Shown here piece after piece: positions 43,285-52,657 of a stretch of 64,000 nt of DNA. The DNA is from Bacteroides timonensis (lineage in GTDB: Bacteria > Bacteroidota > Bacteroidia > Bacteroidales > Bacteroidaceae): NCBI RefSeq assembly GCF_000513195.1, contig NZ_CBVI010000141.1, positions 1 through 64,000 of the forward strand, given 5' to 3'. Below the pieces are notes generated by a model. It saw only the letters and a list, made by a program, of their open reading frames with translations, ran no database searches and was not told the DNA's origin. The position numbers were made by a program, and so were the translations under genes. Every line of letters begins with the position of its first letter. The first letter of the stretch is position 1.

Positions 43285-44655
43285 ATGAGAAAATTAACTT
43301 GCTTATTCGCCTTAGGTTTCTTGCTTTTTAACAATGATTTACGGGCTAATGAACCTGAAAAAGTAAACTCTACAGAAGAAGTATCTGAAACTACGGCAAA
43401 GAAAGAGAGAATAAAACAGGTAACAAAAGATGACGACTACGAAAAGTTCCGTTTCGGTGGATACGGAGAAATGGTAGCAAAGTTTATGAACTACGGAACG
43501 AATCGTTTCTATGGCGGGGTCGATAACAGTGATCACCGTAATACCATTGCTATTCCTCGTTTTGTGTTGGCTTTTGACTACAAGTTTAATTCCAAGTGGA
43601 TACTGGGTGCTGAAATAGAGTTTGAAGCAGGAGGCGTAGGTATCGAAACCGAACTTGAGAATTCAGAAAACGGTGAGTATGAAACAGAAATGGAAAAAGG
43701 GGGAGAAGTTGCTCTTGAGCAGTTTCACATAACCCGTCTGATACATTCGGCTTTCAATGTTCGTGCCGGTCATTTGATTGTACCTATGGGATTGACCAAT
43801 GCTCACCATGAACCTATCAACTTCTTCGGAACATCCCGTCCTGAGGGTGAAACAACGATTATTCCTTCTACCTGGCATGAGACAGGATTGGAATTCTTCG
43901 GTTCTTTTGGTAAAGGATATACGCGCTTTGATTATCAGGCTATGATTGTGGCCGGCTTGAATGCTGATGGATTTGGTCGCGATAATTGGGTTGCCGGTGG
44001 TAAACAGGGACTCTTTGAACAAGACAACTTTACTTCGCCTGCTTATGTAGCACGTCTGGACTATAAAGGGGTACCGGGACTGCGTGTAGGTGCTGCTTTT
44101 TACTATTGTAATGACGTGACAGCCAATGCTGATAAGAATTATAAGTATAGCAGCGTAGGTCGCTCATCAGTGAAAATCTACTCTGCCGATGCACAGTATA
44201 AAAATAAATATGTTACCGCTCGTGGTAATATCATTTATGGTGATTTAGAGAATTCTTCCAAGATCAGCAAGGTTACTCTTTCCAATAACTCCAATTATTA
44301 TCATGGTGCTATGCGTAATGTAGCTAAGAATGCCCTGTGCTATGGCTTGGAGGCTGGTCTCAACTTGAGTGCTTTCTTCTCGCAGAAGAAATGTCCGGTT
44401 ATTTATCCTTATGCCCGTTATGAATACTACAACCCGCAGGAAGAGGCAGAAGGTTCTGCTACAATGGAGAAACGTTGTCAGGTAAGCAAATGGACGGCAG
44501 GAGTTAACTGGCTTGCATTGCCGAATCTGGTTGTGAAGGCCGATTATACTACCCGTCATATTGGTACGAACAAAGTATTTGGATCGACTAAATATAACAA
44601 TGAAAATGAATTTGCTATCGGCATAGCTTATGTCGGTTGGTTTACCAAGAGATAG
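43285..44655 (+). CDS. Outer-membrane porin (OprO/P-like beta-barrel), first gene of the redox operon
   Basis: 456 residues. A signal peptide (about 1-21), an acidic/basic coil (about 25-50) and a 16-strand-type barrel with many aromatic-ended strands ('FRFGGYGEMVAKFMNYG', 'HLIVPMGLTNAHHEP', ending VGWFTKR) are seen. It resembles phosphate-selective-type porins; the ligand is unknown. It opens a co-directional seven-gene set ending at 52598 and has a GGGTATTKC promoter. The context (imelysin lipoprotein 40 bp downstream, haem-c proteins) suggests uptake of iron, haem or a small reductant. Confidence 0.85.
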   Translation: MRKLTCLFALGFLLFNNDLRANEPEKVNSTEEVSETTAKKERIKQVTKDDDYEKFRFGGYGEMVAKFMNYGTNRFYGGVDNSDHRNTIAIPRFVLAFDYKFNSKWILGAEIEFEAGGVGIETELENSENGEYETEMEKGGEVALEQFHITRLIHSAFNVRAGHLIVPMGLTNAHHEPINFFGTSRPEGETTIIPSTWHETGLEFFGSFGKGYTRFDYQAMIVAGLNADGFGRDNWVAGGKQGLFEQDNFTSPAYVARLDYKGVPGLRVGAAFYYCNDVTANADKNYKYSSVGRSSVKIYSADAQYKNKYVTARGNIIYGDLENSSKISKVTLSNNSNYYHGAMRNVAKNALCYGLEAGLNLSAFFSQKKCPVIYPYARYEYYNPQEEAEGSATMEKRCQVSKWTAGVNWLALPNLVVKADYTTRHIGTNKVFGSTKYNNENEFAIGIAYVGWFTKR

Positions 44656-44695
44656 TTCAAATAGGTATTTATAATTAATTTAATGTTTAAGTAAT

Positions 44696-45814
44696 ATGAA
44701 AAAGTTTTTTTATTTGTCTGCTCTTTCATTGGGCATGATGTGTTCCATTACGGCTTGTAGTGATGATGACACTACGACTATAGACGCTAAAAATCTTGAC
44801 TATACGGCAGAGAATGCAAGTAGTTGGGGAAATTACATGCGAGTAGTTGCACAATTGTTGGTGAATGATGCTACTGCTCTTTATGATGACTGGGCAGTTA
44901 AATACAATGAAGGTGGAAGCTATGCAGATTTCTTTAAGAATCAAGATGCTTTGACGAGTATTGAGCAGTTGATTGATGGCTGTGTAGACATTGCCAATGA
45001 AGTAGGTACTGCCAAAATTGGTGACCCTTACGATCTTTTCATACATAATAATGAAGAAAAGGCTTTGTATGCTGTAGAGTCATGGTATAGCTGGCATTCT
45101 CGTGAAGACTATCGTAACAATATCTATTCTATTCGTAATGCTTATTACGGAACACGTACAGGATCTATTAGCGAGTCATCTCTCTCAAAAGCAGTAGCTG
45201 CAGTAAATGCTAATCTTGATACTGAAGTGAAAAAAGCGATTGATGATGCAGCAGCAGCAATTTGGGCTATCCCGAGTCCTTTCCGCAACAATATCAATAG
45301 CCCGGAAGCAGTAAATGCTATGGAAGCTTGTGCCACTTTGGAGGGAGTACTCAAGGGAAGTTTGAAGAATTGTATCGAAAGTATTGATAAAACAGTGTTA
45401 GCTGAAGTCGTAAAAAATTATGTGGATAAAGTTGTATTACCTACATATTCTGATTTGAAGACGGGAAATCAGGCTCTTTTCGATGCTGTTGAGACATTCC
45501 GTACTTCTCCCAGCAATGTTAACTTCAAGGCTTGTGCCACAGCATGGCTTGCTGCTCGTACACCGTGGGAAACCAGTGAGGCATTCCTTTTCGGTCCGGT
45601 TGCCGACAAAGGTCTTGACCCCAATATGGATAGCTGGCCGCTTGACCAGGATGGTATCGTACAGATCCTGACGTCCGGTAACTATTCAGACTTAAACTGG
45701 GATGGTGACTATGATGAAGAAGATGATAAAATTGCCGGTGCACAAGCTTTGCGTGGTTACCACACTTTGGAATATTTGATCTTCAAAGATGGTGAAGCTC
45801 GTACCATTCAGTAA
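44696..45814 (+). CDS. Imelysin-family (M75-like) lipoprotein
   Basis: 372 residues with a lipobox (MCSITACSDDD). Two all-alpha bundles follow: the first about 35-190 and the second about 195-365. The family's GxHxxE signature is seen as GYHTLEY near residue 358, and a further conserved segment is 'RTPWETSEAFLFGPV' with Trp/Glu/Phe. Imelysin-type proteins (IrpA, EfeO) are Fur-controlled iron-uptake proteins in other bacteria, and the same fold was once called a peptidase. Here it follows a porin and precedes a di-haem oxidoreductase, the pairing seen in other iron-regulated loci. A stem-loop lies between it and the next gene. Confidence 0.9.
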   Translation: MKKFFYLSALSLGMMCSITACSDDDTTTIDAKNLDYTAENASSWGNYMRVVAQLLVNDATALYDDWAVKYNEGGSYADFFKNQDALTSIEQLIDGCVDIANEVGTAKIGDPYDLFIHNNEEKALYAVESWYSWHSREDYRNNIYSIRNAYYGTRTGSISESSLSKAVAAVNANLDTEVKKAIDDAAAAIWAIPSPFRNNINSPEAVNAMEACATLEGVLKGSLKNCIESIDKTVLAEVVKNYVDKVVLPTYSDLKTGNQALFDAVETFRTSPSNVNFKACATAWLAARTPWETSEAFLFGPVADKGLDPNMDSWPLDQDGIVQILTSGNYSDLNWDGDYDEEDDKIAGAQALRGYHTLEYLIFKDGEARTIQ

Positions 45815-45840
45815 GATTTTTACTTGTTAGAAATAAGATT

Positions 45841-45883
45841 TTGCGGAAACAGCGGGATAATGAATATTCTGTTGTTTCCGCAA
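45841..45883 (+). promoter_or_regulatory. Intra-operon stem-loop between imelysin and oxidoreductase genes
   Basis: A perfect 10-bp inverted repeat (TTGCGGAAAC near 45841, GTTTCCGCAA at 45874-45883) encloses a long loop. There is no T-run after it and no promoter was seen before 45943, so partial termination or mRNA processing is more likely than a true end. Confidence 0.45.
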
Positions 45884-45942
45884 CATCTGCGTTAAAAAGA
45901 TAAATGTTAGTTACGTGTTTTGTAATAATAATTTAATAACGA

Positions 45943-47376
45943 ATGAATGGCTTATTAAAATACTCATTTCCAATCTGTTTTTCGCTTCTGGCATTGTTTG
46001 CTTGCGAAAATGATGGAATTGATGTGGATGATATAGAAGTACCTGCCGGCTTTGCCCTCTCTGCCGGTACCGCTACCAACTTCCTGACTTCCTCTTATGC
46101 TTATGACAGGTCTGCTGACTGGATAACAGGAGCATACGATAAACGTTTCACCCGTGGTGACAAATTGTATGATGATATCCGCACCAGTAGTAATGGAATA
46201 GGTGGAGGACTGGGACCGGTTTATGCCGGTTATTCTTGTGGTAGCTGTCACCGAAATGCCGGACGTACGCAACCTACTTTGTGGAGCGAAGGTGGTTCCG
46301 GTAGCTCCGGCTTTTCGTCTATGTTGGTTTATATTAGTCGTAAGAATGGAGCTTTCTTTCAGGATTATGGACGTGTGCTTCATGATCAGGCTATTTATGG
46401 TGTGAAGCCCGAGGGAAAACTGAAAGTGGAATATACCTATGAGACTTTCCAATTCCCTGATGGTGAGACGTATGAACTCTGTAAACCCAATTATTCTATT
46501 TATGAATGGTATGCAGACAGCATCAAACCCGAAGACCTGTTCTGTACGGTGCGTATTCCTTTGCGCCACGTAGGTATGGGACAAATGATGGCGCTCGATC
46601 CCACTGAAATTGAAGCTTTGGCTGCTAAAAGCAATTATCCGGAATATGGTATCAGTGGTCGTTGCAACTATATCTCCGAGAGAGGAGTGAGAAGTTTAGG
46701 CTTGTCCGGTAATAAAGCACAGCATGCCGACCTGACAGTGGAACTTGGTTTCTCCAGCGATATGGGAGTTACGAACAGCCGCTATCCCGAAGAAATCTGT
46801 GAAGGACAGGCACAAGTAAATCAAGGCAGTATGATGGGACTTTCTTATGCTCAATTGGATGTATCTACGGAAGAAATGGAGAATGTAGACCTCTATATGC
46901 AGAGCCTCAGTGTTCCGGCACGCCGCAATGTGAATAATGAACAAGTGATCAAGGGTGAGCAGAATTTTTATAAGGCTAAGTGCCATCTCTGCCATGTAAC
47001 CACCTTGCACACAAAACCACGTGGGTCTGTCCTGTTGAACGGAACTCGTCTTCCTTGGCTGGGTAGTCAGACAATTCATCCATATTCGGACTTCCTGCTT
47101 CATGACATGGGCTCTGAAATTATGGGCGTAGGACTGAATGATAACTATGTAAGCGGTTTGGCCCGTGGTAACGAATGGCGTACGACTCCGCTTTGGGGTA
47201 TCGGATTGCAGGAAACTGTGAATGGTCATACTTACTTCCTGCACGATGGACGCGCCCGCAACTATGTTGAGGCTATCATGTGGCACGGTGGTGAAGGTGA
47301 AGCATCGAAGAATCTCTTCAAAAAGATGAGTAAAGAAGATCGTGATGCTTTGATCACATTCCTGAAATCATTATAA
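45943..47376 (+). CDS. Di-haem oxidoreductase (DHOR/DUF1111 family, putative thiol oxidoreductase)
   Basis: 477 residues with a lipobox near the N-terminus (LLALFACEND). Two CxxCH sites are present: CGSCH (near residue 96) and CHLCH (near 348). A third segment, FLHDGRARNYVEAIMWHGGEGE, carries the His-rich signature of the MauG/CcpA-like half of this family. These proteins use two c-type haems for peroxidase-like or thiol-oxidation chemistry at the cell surface; substrates are rarely known. It follows imelysin, and a porin gene is 45 bp downstream, so it may act on iron complexes delivered through these channels. Confidence 0.9.
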   Translation: MNGLLKYSFPICFSLLALFACENDGIDVDDIEVPAGFALSAGTATNFLTSSYAYDRSADWITGAYDKRFTRGDKLYDDIRTSSNGIGGGLGPVYAGYSCGSCHRNAGRTQPTLWSEGGSGSSGFSSMLVYISRKNGAFFQDYGRVLHDQAIYGVKPEGKLKVEYTYETFQFPDGETYELCKPNYSIYEWYADSIKPEDLFCTVRIPLRHVGMGQMMALDPTEIEALAAKSNYPEYGISGRCNYISERGVRSLGLSGNKAQHADLTVELGFSSDMGVTNSRYPEEICEGQAQVNQGSMMGLSYAQLDVSTEEMENVDLYMQSLSVPARRNVNNEQVIKGEQNFYKAKCHLCHVTTLHTKPRGSVLLNGTRLPWLGSQTIHPYSDFLLHDMGSEIMGVGLNDNYVSGLARGNEWRTTPLWGIGLQETVNGHTYFLHDGRARNYVEAIMWHGGEGEASKNLFKKMSKEDRDALITFLKSL

Positions 47377-47421
47377 AACAAATAACGAACAATAAAACCA
47401 ATAAGTATTATACAAGCAATT

Positions 47422-48633
47422 ATGAAGAAATTAATTTTAATGGTTGTAATGGCTGCCCTTTCGTTGGCTGTTATGGCACAGCATGAAGAAGATACAGAAA
47501 ATGGTGTAGTGTCACTTGCCGGAAGAGAGGGATTTACGATAGAAACCAAGAAGGGAGACTTTGTATTCAAGCCCTATCTGTTGGTACAGACTTGTGCAAA
47601 TTTCAATTGGTATGATGATGAAGGTCTGGATAAGGCATACAATCAGGATAATGTAGCTAATTCCGGTTTTTCAATTCCCTATGCTGTATTGGGCTTCACC
47701 GGTAAAGCTTTTGGTAAAGTAGCCTTTAATCTTTCTATCAATGCGGCTGCCAGTGGGGGAGCATTGCTTCAACAAGCATGGTTCGATGTACAACTTAAAA
47801 AACAGTTTGCCGTGCGTGTCGGTAAATTCAAAACACCTTTCTCGCATGCTTATCTGACGACGTTGGGTGAAACATTGTTGCCGCAGTTGCCAGTATCATT
47901 GACTTCTGCTGTCATTCTGCCTTATTCCTTGAATGCGGTAACGCCTAACATCGGTACCGGTTTTGACCTCGGTGTTGAAATTCACGGATTGGTAGCTGAT
48001 AAATTTGGCTATGAAGTAGGTTTATTTAATGGCACCGGTTCTTCTGTAAATACAGCTACAAAAACTCTGAGTGATGATTGGCATATCCCTTCTTTACTGT
48101 ATGCGGGACGCTTTACTTATATGCCTAAAGGTGTGATGCCGTCCACTCAAGGTAATCCCAACCGTTTGAATGAAGATAAGATTATGTTCGGTGTATCGGC
48201 TTCAATCAATGTGGAAAGTGAGAATGAAAGTACCAATGATACCCGTGTGGGAGTGGAATTTGCCATGTTAAAAAACAAACTGTATTTGGGTGCCGAAGCA
48301 TATTATATGAATGTGGGCTTCACGAAACGCCAGAAAATTAATGAAAGCTACAATTACTTGGGTGGTTATGTACAGGGCGGTTACTTTGTTGCTCCCCGTT
48401 TGCAGGCTGCCTTGCGTTATGACTTCTTTAACCGTAACGGTACCGGCGATGACGGATTTTTGAATATGCCGGCTGTGGGTATGAATTATTTCTTTAAGGG
48501 TTGTAACCTGAAACTCCAGGCTATGTACCAGTATATTGCCCGTACGGGTCACGATACACAGCTCGACCGCGATAATGATAATTTAGGTCTGGCCACTCAT
48601 TCTGCAACAGTAATGCTGCAATATACTTTCTAA
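47422..48633 (+). CDS. Outer-membrane porin, second of the redox operon
   Basis: 403 residues: signal peptide (MKKLILMVVMAALSLAVMAQ), a short acidic stretch, then a porin barrel of the OprP/phosphate-selective type ('FKPYLLVQTCANFNWYD', 'VRVGKFKTPFSHAYLTTLGETLLPQLP', ending VMLQYTF with terminal Phe). It differs clearly in sequence from the porin at 43285. It lies between two haem-c proteins, with only 16 bp to the next gene. Confidence 0.87.
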   Translation: MKKLILMVVMAALSLAVMAQHEEDTENGVVSLAGREGFTIETKKGDFVFKPYLLVQTCANFNWYDDEGLDKAYNQDNVANSGFSIPYAVLGFTGKAFGKVAFNLSINAAASGGALLQQAWFDVQLKKQFAVRVGKFKTPFSHAYLTTLGETLLPQLPVSLTSAVILPYSLNAVTPNIGTGFDLGVEIHGLVADKFGYEVGLFNGTGSSVNTATKTLSDDWHIPSLLYAGRFTYMPKGVMPSTQGNPNRLNEDKIMFGVSASINVESENESTNDTRVGVEFAMLKNKLYLGAEAYYMNVGFTKRQKINESYNYLGGYVQGGYFVAPRLQAALRYDFFNRNGTGDDGFLNMPAVGMNYFFKGCNLKLQAMYQYIARTGHDTQLDRDNDNLGLATHSATVMLQYTF

Positions 48634-48649
48634 AAAAAAGAGAGTAGTT

Positions 48650-49384
48650 ATGAAGAAATGTATATTATTCTTTGCTGCTATCTGGATGACAGTCTGCTTC
48701 TGTTCATGTGATGATGGAAGAATCTATGAGAAGGAGATAGAGGTGCAGCGTGGCGGCCGCGTCCTAAAGTTGACAGGTCGTTTCAGTGGTATCAGCAATT
48801 GGACGGATGATTATAGTGTCGTTGTGGCAGGCTTCAATGATAAAAGTGAATACGCTGTTATAACGAAATCACTGCCAGTCAATGTAGCCGACGGAACAGA
48901 TATCGTTATGACACTGGGAGGTATCAGTGATGATGTGAAATCACTCAAATTGTGTGTTATCAGTCGTTTGCGCGAATGCATTGTTGAATTTAAGACGATG
49001 GAAGATGAAGAACTCACAGCTATCACAGATACCATATTAATGGATGTGGGAACACTGGACGTGGGTATGTTCAGTTCTATCCAGTCACAGGTTTTCAATA
49101 AAAGATGTGTAGCGTGCCATGGGCAGACTGGTTCTGCATCGGGTAATTTATTTCTGACGGAGGGTAAGAGCTATAATGCGTTGGTCAACCAGCCGGCGCA
49201 TAAGAATAGTGATATACTATTGGTGAAACCCGGCAGTGCAGAAGAGAGTTTTCTACATCTGGTCTTGAACAGGGCTGGTGATACGAGTATGAACCATACC
49301 GATATGCTGTCAGAAGATGAGCAACCCTTATTGGAACTAATAGATAATTGGATAAACGAAGGTATTTTTTTGAATAACGAGTAA
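48650..49384 (+). CDS. Mono-haem c-type cytochrome lipoprotein
   Basis: 244 residues. The lipobox is VCFCSCDDG. A beta-rich N-terminal domain (about 25-145) is followed by a cytochrome-like part with one CVACH (near residue 157), the start of a canonical 'C.ACHG' pattern with the distal Met plausibly supplied by SMNHTDML near the C-terminus. It could shuttle electrons between the di-haem oxidoreductase and an inner-membrane donor. The RidA-like gene starts 13 bp downstream. Confidence 0.85.
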   Translation: MKKCILFFAAIWMTVCFCSCDDGRIYEKEIEVQRGGRVLKLTGRFSGISNWTDDYSVVVAGFNDKSEYAVITKSLPVNVADGTDIVMTLGGISDDVKSLKLCVISRLRECIVEFKTMEDEELTAITDTILMDVGTLDVGMFSSIQSQVFNKRCVACHGQTGSASGNLFLTEGKSYNALVNQPAHKNSDILLVKPGSAEESFLHLVLNRAGDTSMNHTDMLSEDEQPLLELIDNWINEGIFLNNE

Positions 49385-49396
49385 ACGATATTGGAA

Positions 49397-50551
49397 ATGA
49401 ACAACAAAAAACAACAAACCAACCAATCAGAGAATACATTAACCGAGATTTTTAAATATGAAGTAAAAGAAGGCGTTTCAGAGTTTCATGTAATGATTCA
49501 CTCTACCCGGCCGGAAGACACTTATGAAGAACAATTAAATGCAGTAGCCAATGCTTACAACGATTTGCTTGCAGGTGAATTGAAAGGTGCCATGGCTGTG
49601 TTTAAACGTTATTTCCTGAGTGATACCGCCAATCAGGCTGACCTCCTGCTGGCTATCACTACCGAAAGTTCCGACTGTGCTCTTTCCGTGGTAGAGCAAC
49701 CCCCTTTGGATGGGACGAAAATAGCTTTGTGGGCTTATTTACAGACCAATGTGCAGACACAAGTGTTGCACAACGGACTGTTTGAAGTAAAGCACAATGC
49801 GTACCGCCACCTGTGGGGAGGCAGTGTTTTCAATCGTGCTGCAAATTCTGAATACCAGACCCGTTTGTTGCTGAATGACTACGTGATGCAGCTTATGGAA
49901 CAAGGATGTAAATTGGCGGATAACTGTATCCGTACCTGGTTCTTCGTACAGAATGTGGATGTGAATTATGCCGGTGTGGTAAAGGCACGTAATGAGGTGT
50001 TTGTTACTCAGAATCTGACTGAAAAGACACACTATATTGCCAGTACAGGTATCGGCGGACGTCATGCTGATCCTAAAGTATTGGTGCAAATGGATACCTA
50101 TGCTGTGGCAGGCTTAAAGCCGGAACAGATACACTTCCTTTATGCCCCTACGCATCTGAATCCTACTTATGAGTATGGTGTCAGTTTTGAACGCGGAACG
50201 TATGTCGATTACGGTGACCGGCGTCAAGTGTTTATTTCAGGTACGGCAAGTATCAACAATAAAGGGGAAGTGGTATACCCCGGTGACATCCGCAGGCAGA
50301 CGGAACGGATGTGGGAAAATGTAGAAGCCTTGCTGAAAGAGGCGGAGTGCACATTTGATGATTTGGGACATATGATTGTTTACCTGCGTGACATTGCAGA
50401 CTATGCAGTTGTGAAGAATATGTATGACAAGCGTTTCCCGGATACTCCTAAAGTATTTGTACATGCGCCTGTATGTCGTCCCGGATGGTTGATCGAAATG
50501 GAATGTATGGGAGTTAAGGCTTTGAAGAATAAGGAATATGCACCTTTTTAA
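49397..50551 (+). CDS. Two-domain RidA/YjgF-fold protein resembling chorismatases
   Basis: 384 residues from the ATG at 49397; the in-frame TTG two codons earlier is less likely. There is no signal peptide. The C-terminal 130 residues (about 240-375) have the RidA trimer fold pattern ('RRQVFISGTASINNKGEVVYPGDIRRQTERMWENVEALLKEA', 'HMIVYLRDIADYAVV'). The middle segment CIRTWFFVQNVD...YAGVVKARNEVF...STGIGG recalls FkbO/Hyg5-type chorismatases, which cleave chorismate to hydroxy- or dihydroxybenzoates. If so, it would make an iron-binding aromatic acid; an imine deaminase or pure RidA role is the alternative. It sits between a haem-c lipoprotein and a haem-c assembly gene, which it overlaps by 14 nt. 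Confidence 0.75.
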   Translation: MNNKKQQTNQSENTLTEIFKYEVKEGVSEFHVMIHSTRPEDTYEEQLNAVANAYNDLLAGELKGAMAVFKRYFLSDTANQADLLLAITTESSDCALSVVEQPPLDGTKIALWAYLQTNVQTQVLHNGLFEVKHNAYRHLWGGSVFNRAANSEYQTRLLLNDYVMQLMEQGCKLADNCIRTWFFVQNVDVNYAGVVKARNEVFVTQNLTEKTHYIASTGIGGRHADPKVLVQMDTYAVAGLKPEQIHFLYAPTHLNPTYEYGVSFERGTYVDYGDRRQVFISGTASINNKGEVVYPGDIRRQTERMWENVEALLKEAECTFDDLGHMIVYLRDIADYAVVKNMYDKRFPDTPKVFVHAPVCRPGWLIEMECMGVKALKNKEYAPF

Positions 50552-52598
50552 TTTGAAGAAAAGTCTCGTCTTTTTATATATCTGTCTGGTGGCTTTGCTC
50601 GCTGTGGTGACCTTTGTGGAGCATGTACACGGAACAGAGTTTGTAGAAAAGTATGTTTATCATACAGTTTGGTTTTGTTGTTTGTGGGGAGTACTTGCCG
50701 CATTGGCAGTTGCCGTGTTGGTTAAGCGGCAGTTGTGGCGGCATCTCCCGACATTGTTGTTGCATGGCTCCTTCCTCGTTATCTTGGTGGGAGCCATGAT
50801 TACATTTTCATGCAGCAAAAAAGGATATATGCATCTCACTGTAGGCACTGAGGTGGGAACTTTCATAGACCAAGACAGTAAGCGGGTAATCGAATTACCA
50901 TTCACATTGTGTCTGGACAGTTTCCGGGTGGAATATTATCCGGGGACGGAAGCTCCGGCAGATTATGTCAGCTATATCCGTGGTGCGGAACCTGTTTCCA
51001 TGAATCGTATCCTCTCTCGTCAGGGGTATCGCTTTTACCAGTCTTCTTTTGATGACGATAAGGAGGGGAGCTGGTTGTCGGTGAATTATGATCCGTGGGG
51101 AATAGGGATTACGTATGTAGGATATATTTTGCTGGTTATTTCCATGTTGTGGATGCTTGCCAGTCATAGTGGGGAATTCCGTAGATTACTCAGGCATCCG
51201 TTCTTTCGAAAAGGGGGAATGTTTGTGTGGTTGCTCATGGCTACGGGAACGGTGGTGCAAGCAGAAAACAGAAGCCTTCCGGCACTTGCACTCAGACAGG
51301 CGGATAGTCTGGCATCCAAACAAGTGATTTATCATGATCGCGTAGTACCTTTTAATACCCTTGCACGAGACTTTGTATTGAAACTGACTGGGAAATCTTC
51401 TTATGGTGGCATGACACCCGAACAGGTTGTCGGAGGTTGGTTACTCCGTCCGGAGGTTTGGCAGAATGAACCGATGATTTATATAAAGAGTGCGGAACTT
51501 CGTCATTTACTCCGATTACCTTCTTCCTATGTTCGTCTTACTGATTTGTTTGATGGGCAAAACTATCGCTTGCAGAAATTTTGGAAAGGAGGACAAAAGC
51601 CACACCTGAAAATGACTTCGTTGGAAAAGGCTATCATGGAAACAGACGAAAAGGTAGGATTGATACTGATGCTACGGAGTGGAACACTTATCCGTCCTTT
51701 ACCGGAAGATGGGAGTATAAAACCACTGTCTGACGTAAAGGTGCAGGCTGAAATATTGTACAATCGCATTCCATTCAGCAAACTGTTGTTCATGTTCAAT
51801 CTGACTGTAGGGATGCTGGCATTTTTCTATTTACTTTATTGCAGCATGCATCGTTCGGCAGGTAAGGCATGGAGCGTTTTTACAGTTGCACTTTATGCGG
51901 CATTTCTTTTTCAACTCTTTGGCTACTGTTTGCGGTGGTATATTGGCGGACGTATTCCGTTGAGTAATGGATATGAAACCATGCAGTTTATGGCACTGTG
52001 TACACTTCTGCTTGCATGCATATTCCGGCGTCGCTTCTCTTTTACGTTGCCTTTTGGATTGCTCATTTCGGGTTTTGCCTTGTTGGTAGCTTATCTTGGG
52101 CAGAACAATCCTCAGATCACTCCTCTGATGCCTGTGTTGCTATCTCCTTGGTTAAGTATCCATGTTTCTCTGATTATGGTATCTTATGCATTGTTTGCCT
52201 TTATGATGCTAAATGGATTACTGGCATTCTGCATAGGAGGCTGGCGAAGAAAGGCAATCGATTCGGAGATTCAGGAACAGCGTAAGGTTCGTGTGGAGCA
52301 ATTGATGCTTTTCAGTCGGTTGATGCTTTATCCGGCAGTATTTTGTCTGGGGGCGGGGATTTTTATTGGTGCCGTGTGGGCGAATGTTTCATGGGGGCGT
52401 TATTGGGCCTGGGATCCGAAAGAAGTCTGGGCTTTAATTACCTTTTTAATCTATGGTGCGGCATTCCACGGACAATCGCTTGCCGTATTCCGGCAACCCC
52501 GGTTTTTCCATGTTTATATGGTGTTGGCTTTCCTTACGGTACTGATGACTTATTTCGGAGTAAATTATCTACTGGGCGGTATGCATAGCTATGCCTGA
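50538..52598 (+). CDS. Fused ResB-CcsA cytochrome c synthetase
   Basis: 686 residues. The N-terminal ResB-like half (about 1-400) has several membrane helices and a periplasmic domain; the C-terminal CcsA-like half (about 410-686) has the haem-binding WGRYWAWDPKEVWALITFL segment and conserved His residues. The single polypeptide should export and ligate haem to the periplasmic CxxCH proteins of this operon (45943 and 48650). It differs from the separate resB and ccsA of the nrf operon, giving the cell two system II machines. The start overlaps the RidA-like gene by 14 nt, and a terminator follows at 52629. Confidence 0.92.
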   Translation: MHLFNLKKSLVFLYICLVALLAVVTFVEHVHGTEFVEKYVYHTVWFCCLWGVLAALAVAVLVKRQLWRHLPTLLLHGSFLVILVGAMITFSCSKKGYMHLTVGTEVGTFIDQDSKRVIELPFTLCLDSFRVEYYPGTEAPADYVSYIRGAEPVSMNRILSRQGYRFYQSSFDDDKEGSWLSVNYDPWGIGITYVGYILLVISMLWMLASHSGEFRRLLRHPFFRKGGMFVWLLMATGTVVQAENRSLPALALRQADSLASKQVIYHDRVVPFNTLARDFVLKLTGKSSYGGMTPEQVVGGWLLRPEVWQNEPMIYIKSAELRHLLRLPSSYVRLTDLFDGQNYRLQKFWKGGQKPHLKMTSLEKAIMETDEKVGLILMLRSGTLIRPLPEDGSIKPLSDVKVQAEILYNRIPFSKLLFMFNLTVGMLAFFYLLYCSMHRSAGKAWSVFTVALYAAFLFQLFGYCLRWYIGGRIPLSNGYETMQFMALCTLLLACIFRRRFSFTLPFGLLISGFALLVAYLGQNNPQITPLMPVLLSPWLSIHVSLIMVSYALFAFMMLNGLLAFCIGGWRRKAIDSEIQEQRKVRVEQLMLFSRLMLYPAVFCLGAGIFIGAVWANVSWGRYWAWDPKEVWALITFLIYGAAFHGQSLAVFRQPRFFHVYMVLAFLTVLMTYFGVNYLLGGMHSYA

Positions 52599-52628
52599 TG
52601 TGTCTTTCTATTTCCGGATAATATAATA

Positions 52629-52657
52629 AAAATGCCTGCGGATTCCGCAGGCATTTT
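52629..52657. terminator. Rho-independent terminator of the redox operon
   Basis: A 13-bp stem (AAAATGCCTGCGG / CCGCAGGCATTTT) with a 3-nt loop and flanking A/T runs, 30 nt after the fused ResB-CcsA stop. It can work in both directions. Confidence 0.9.
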
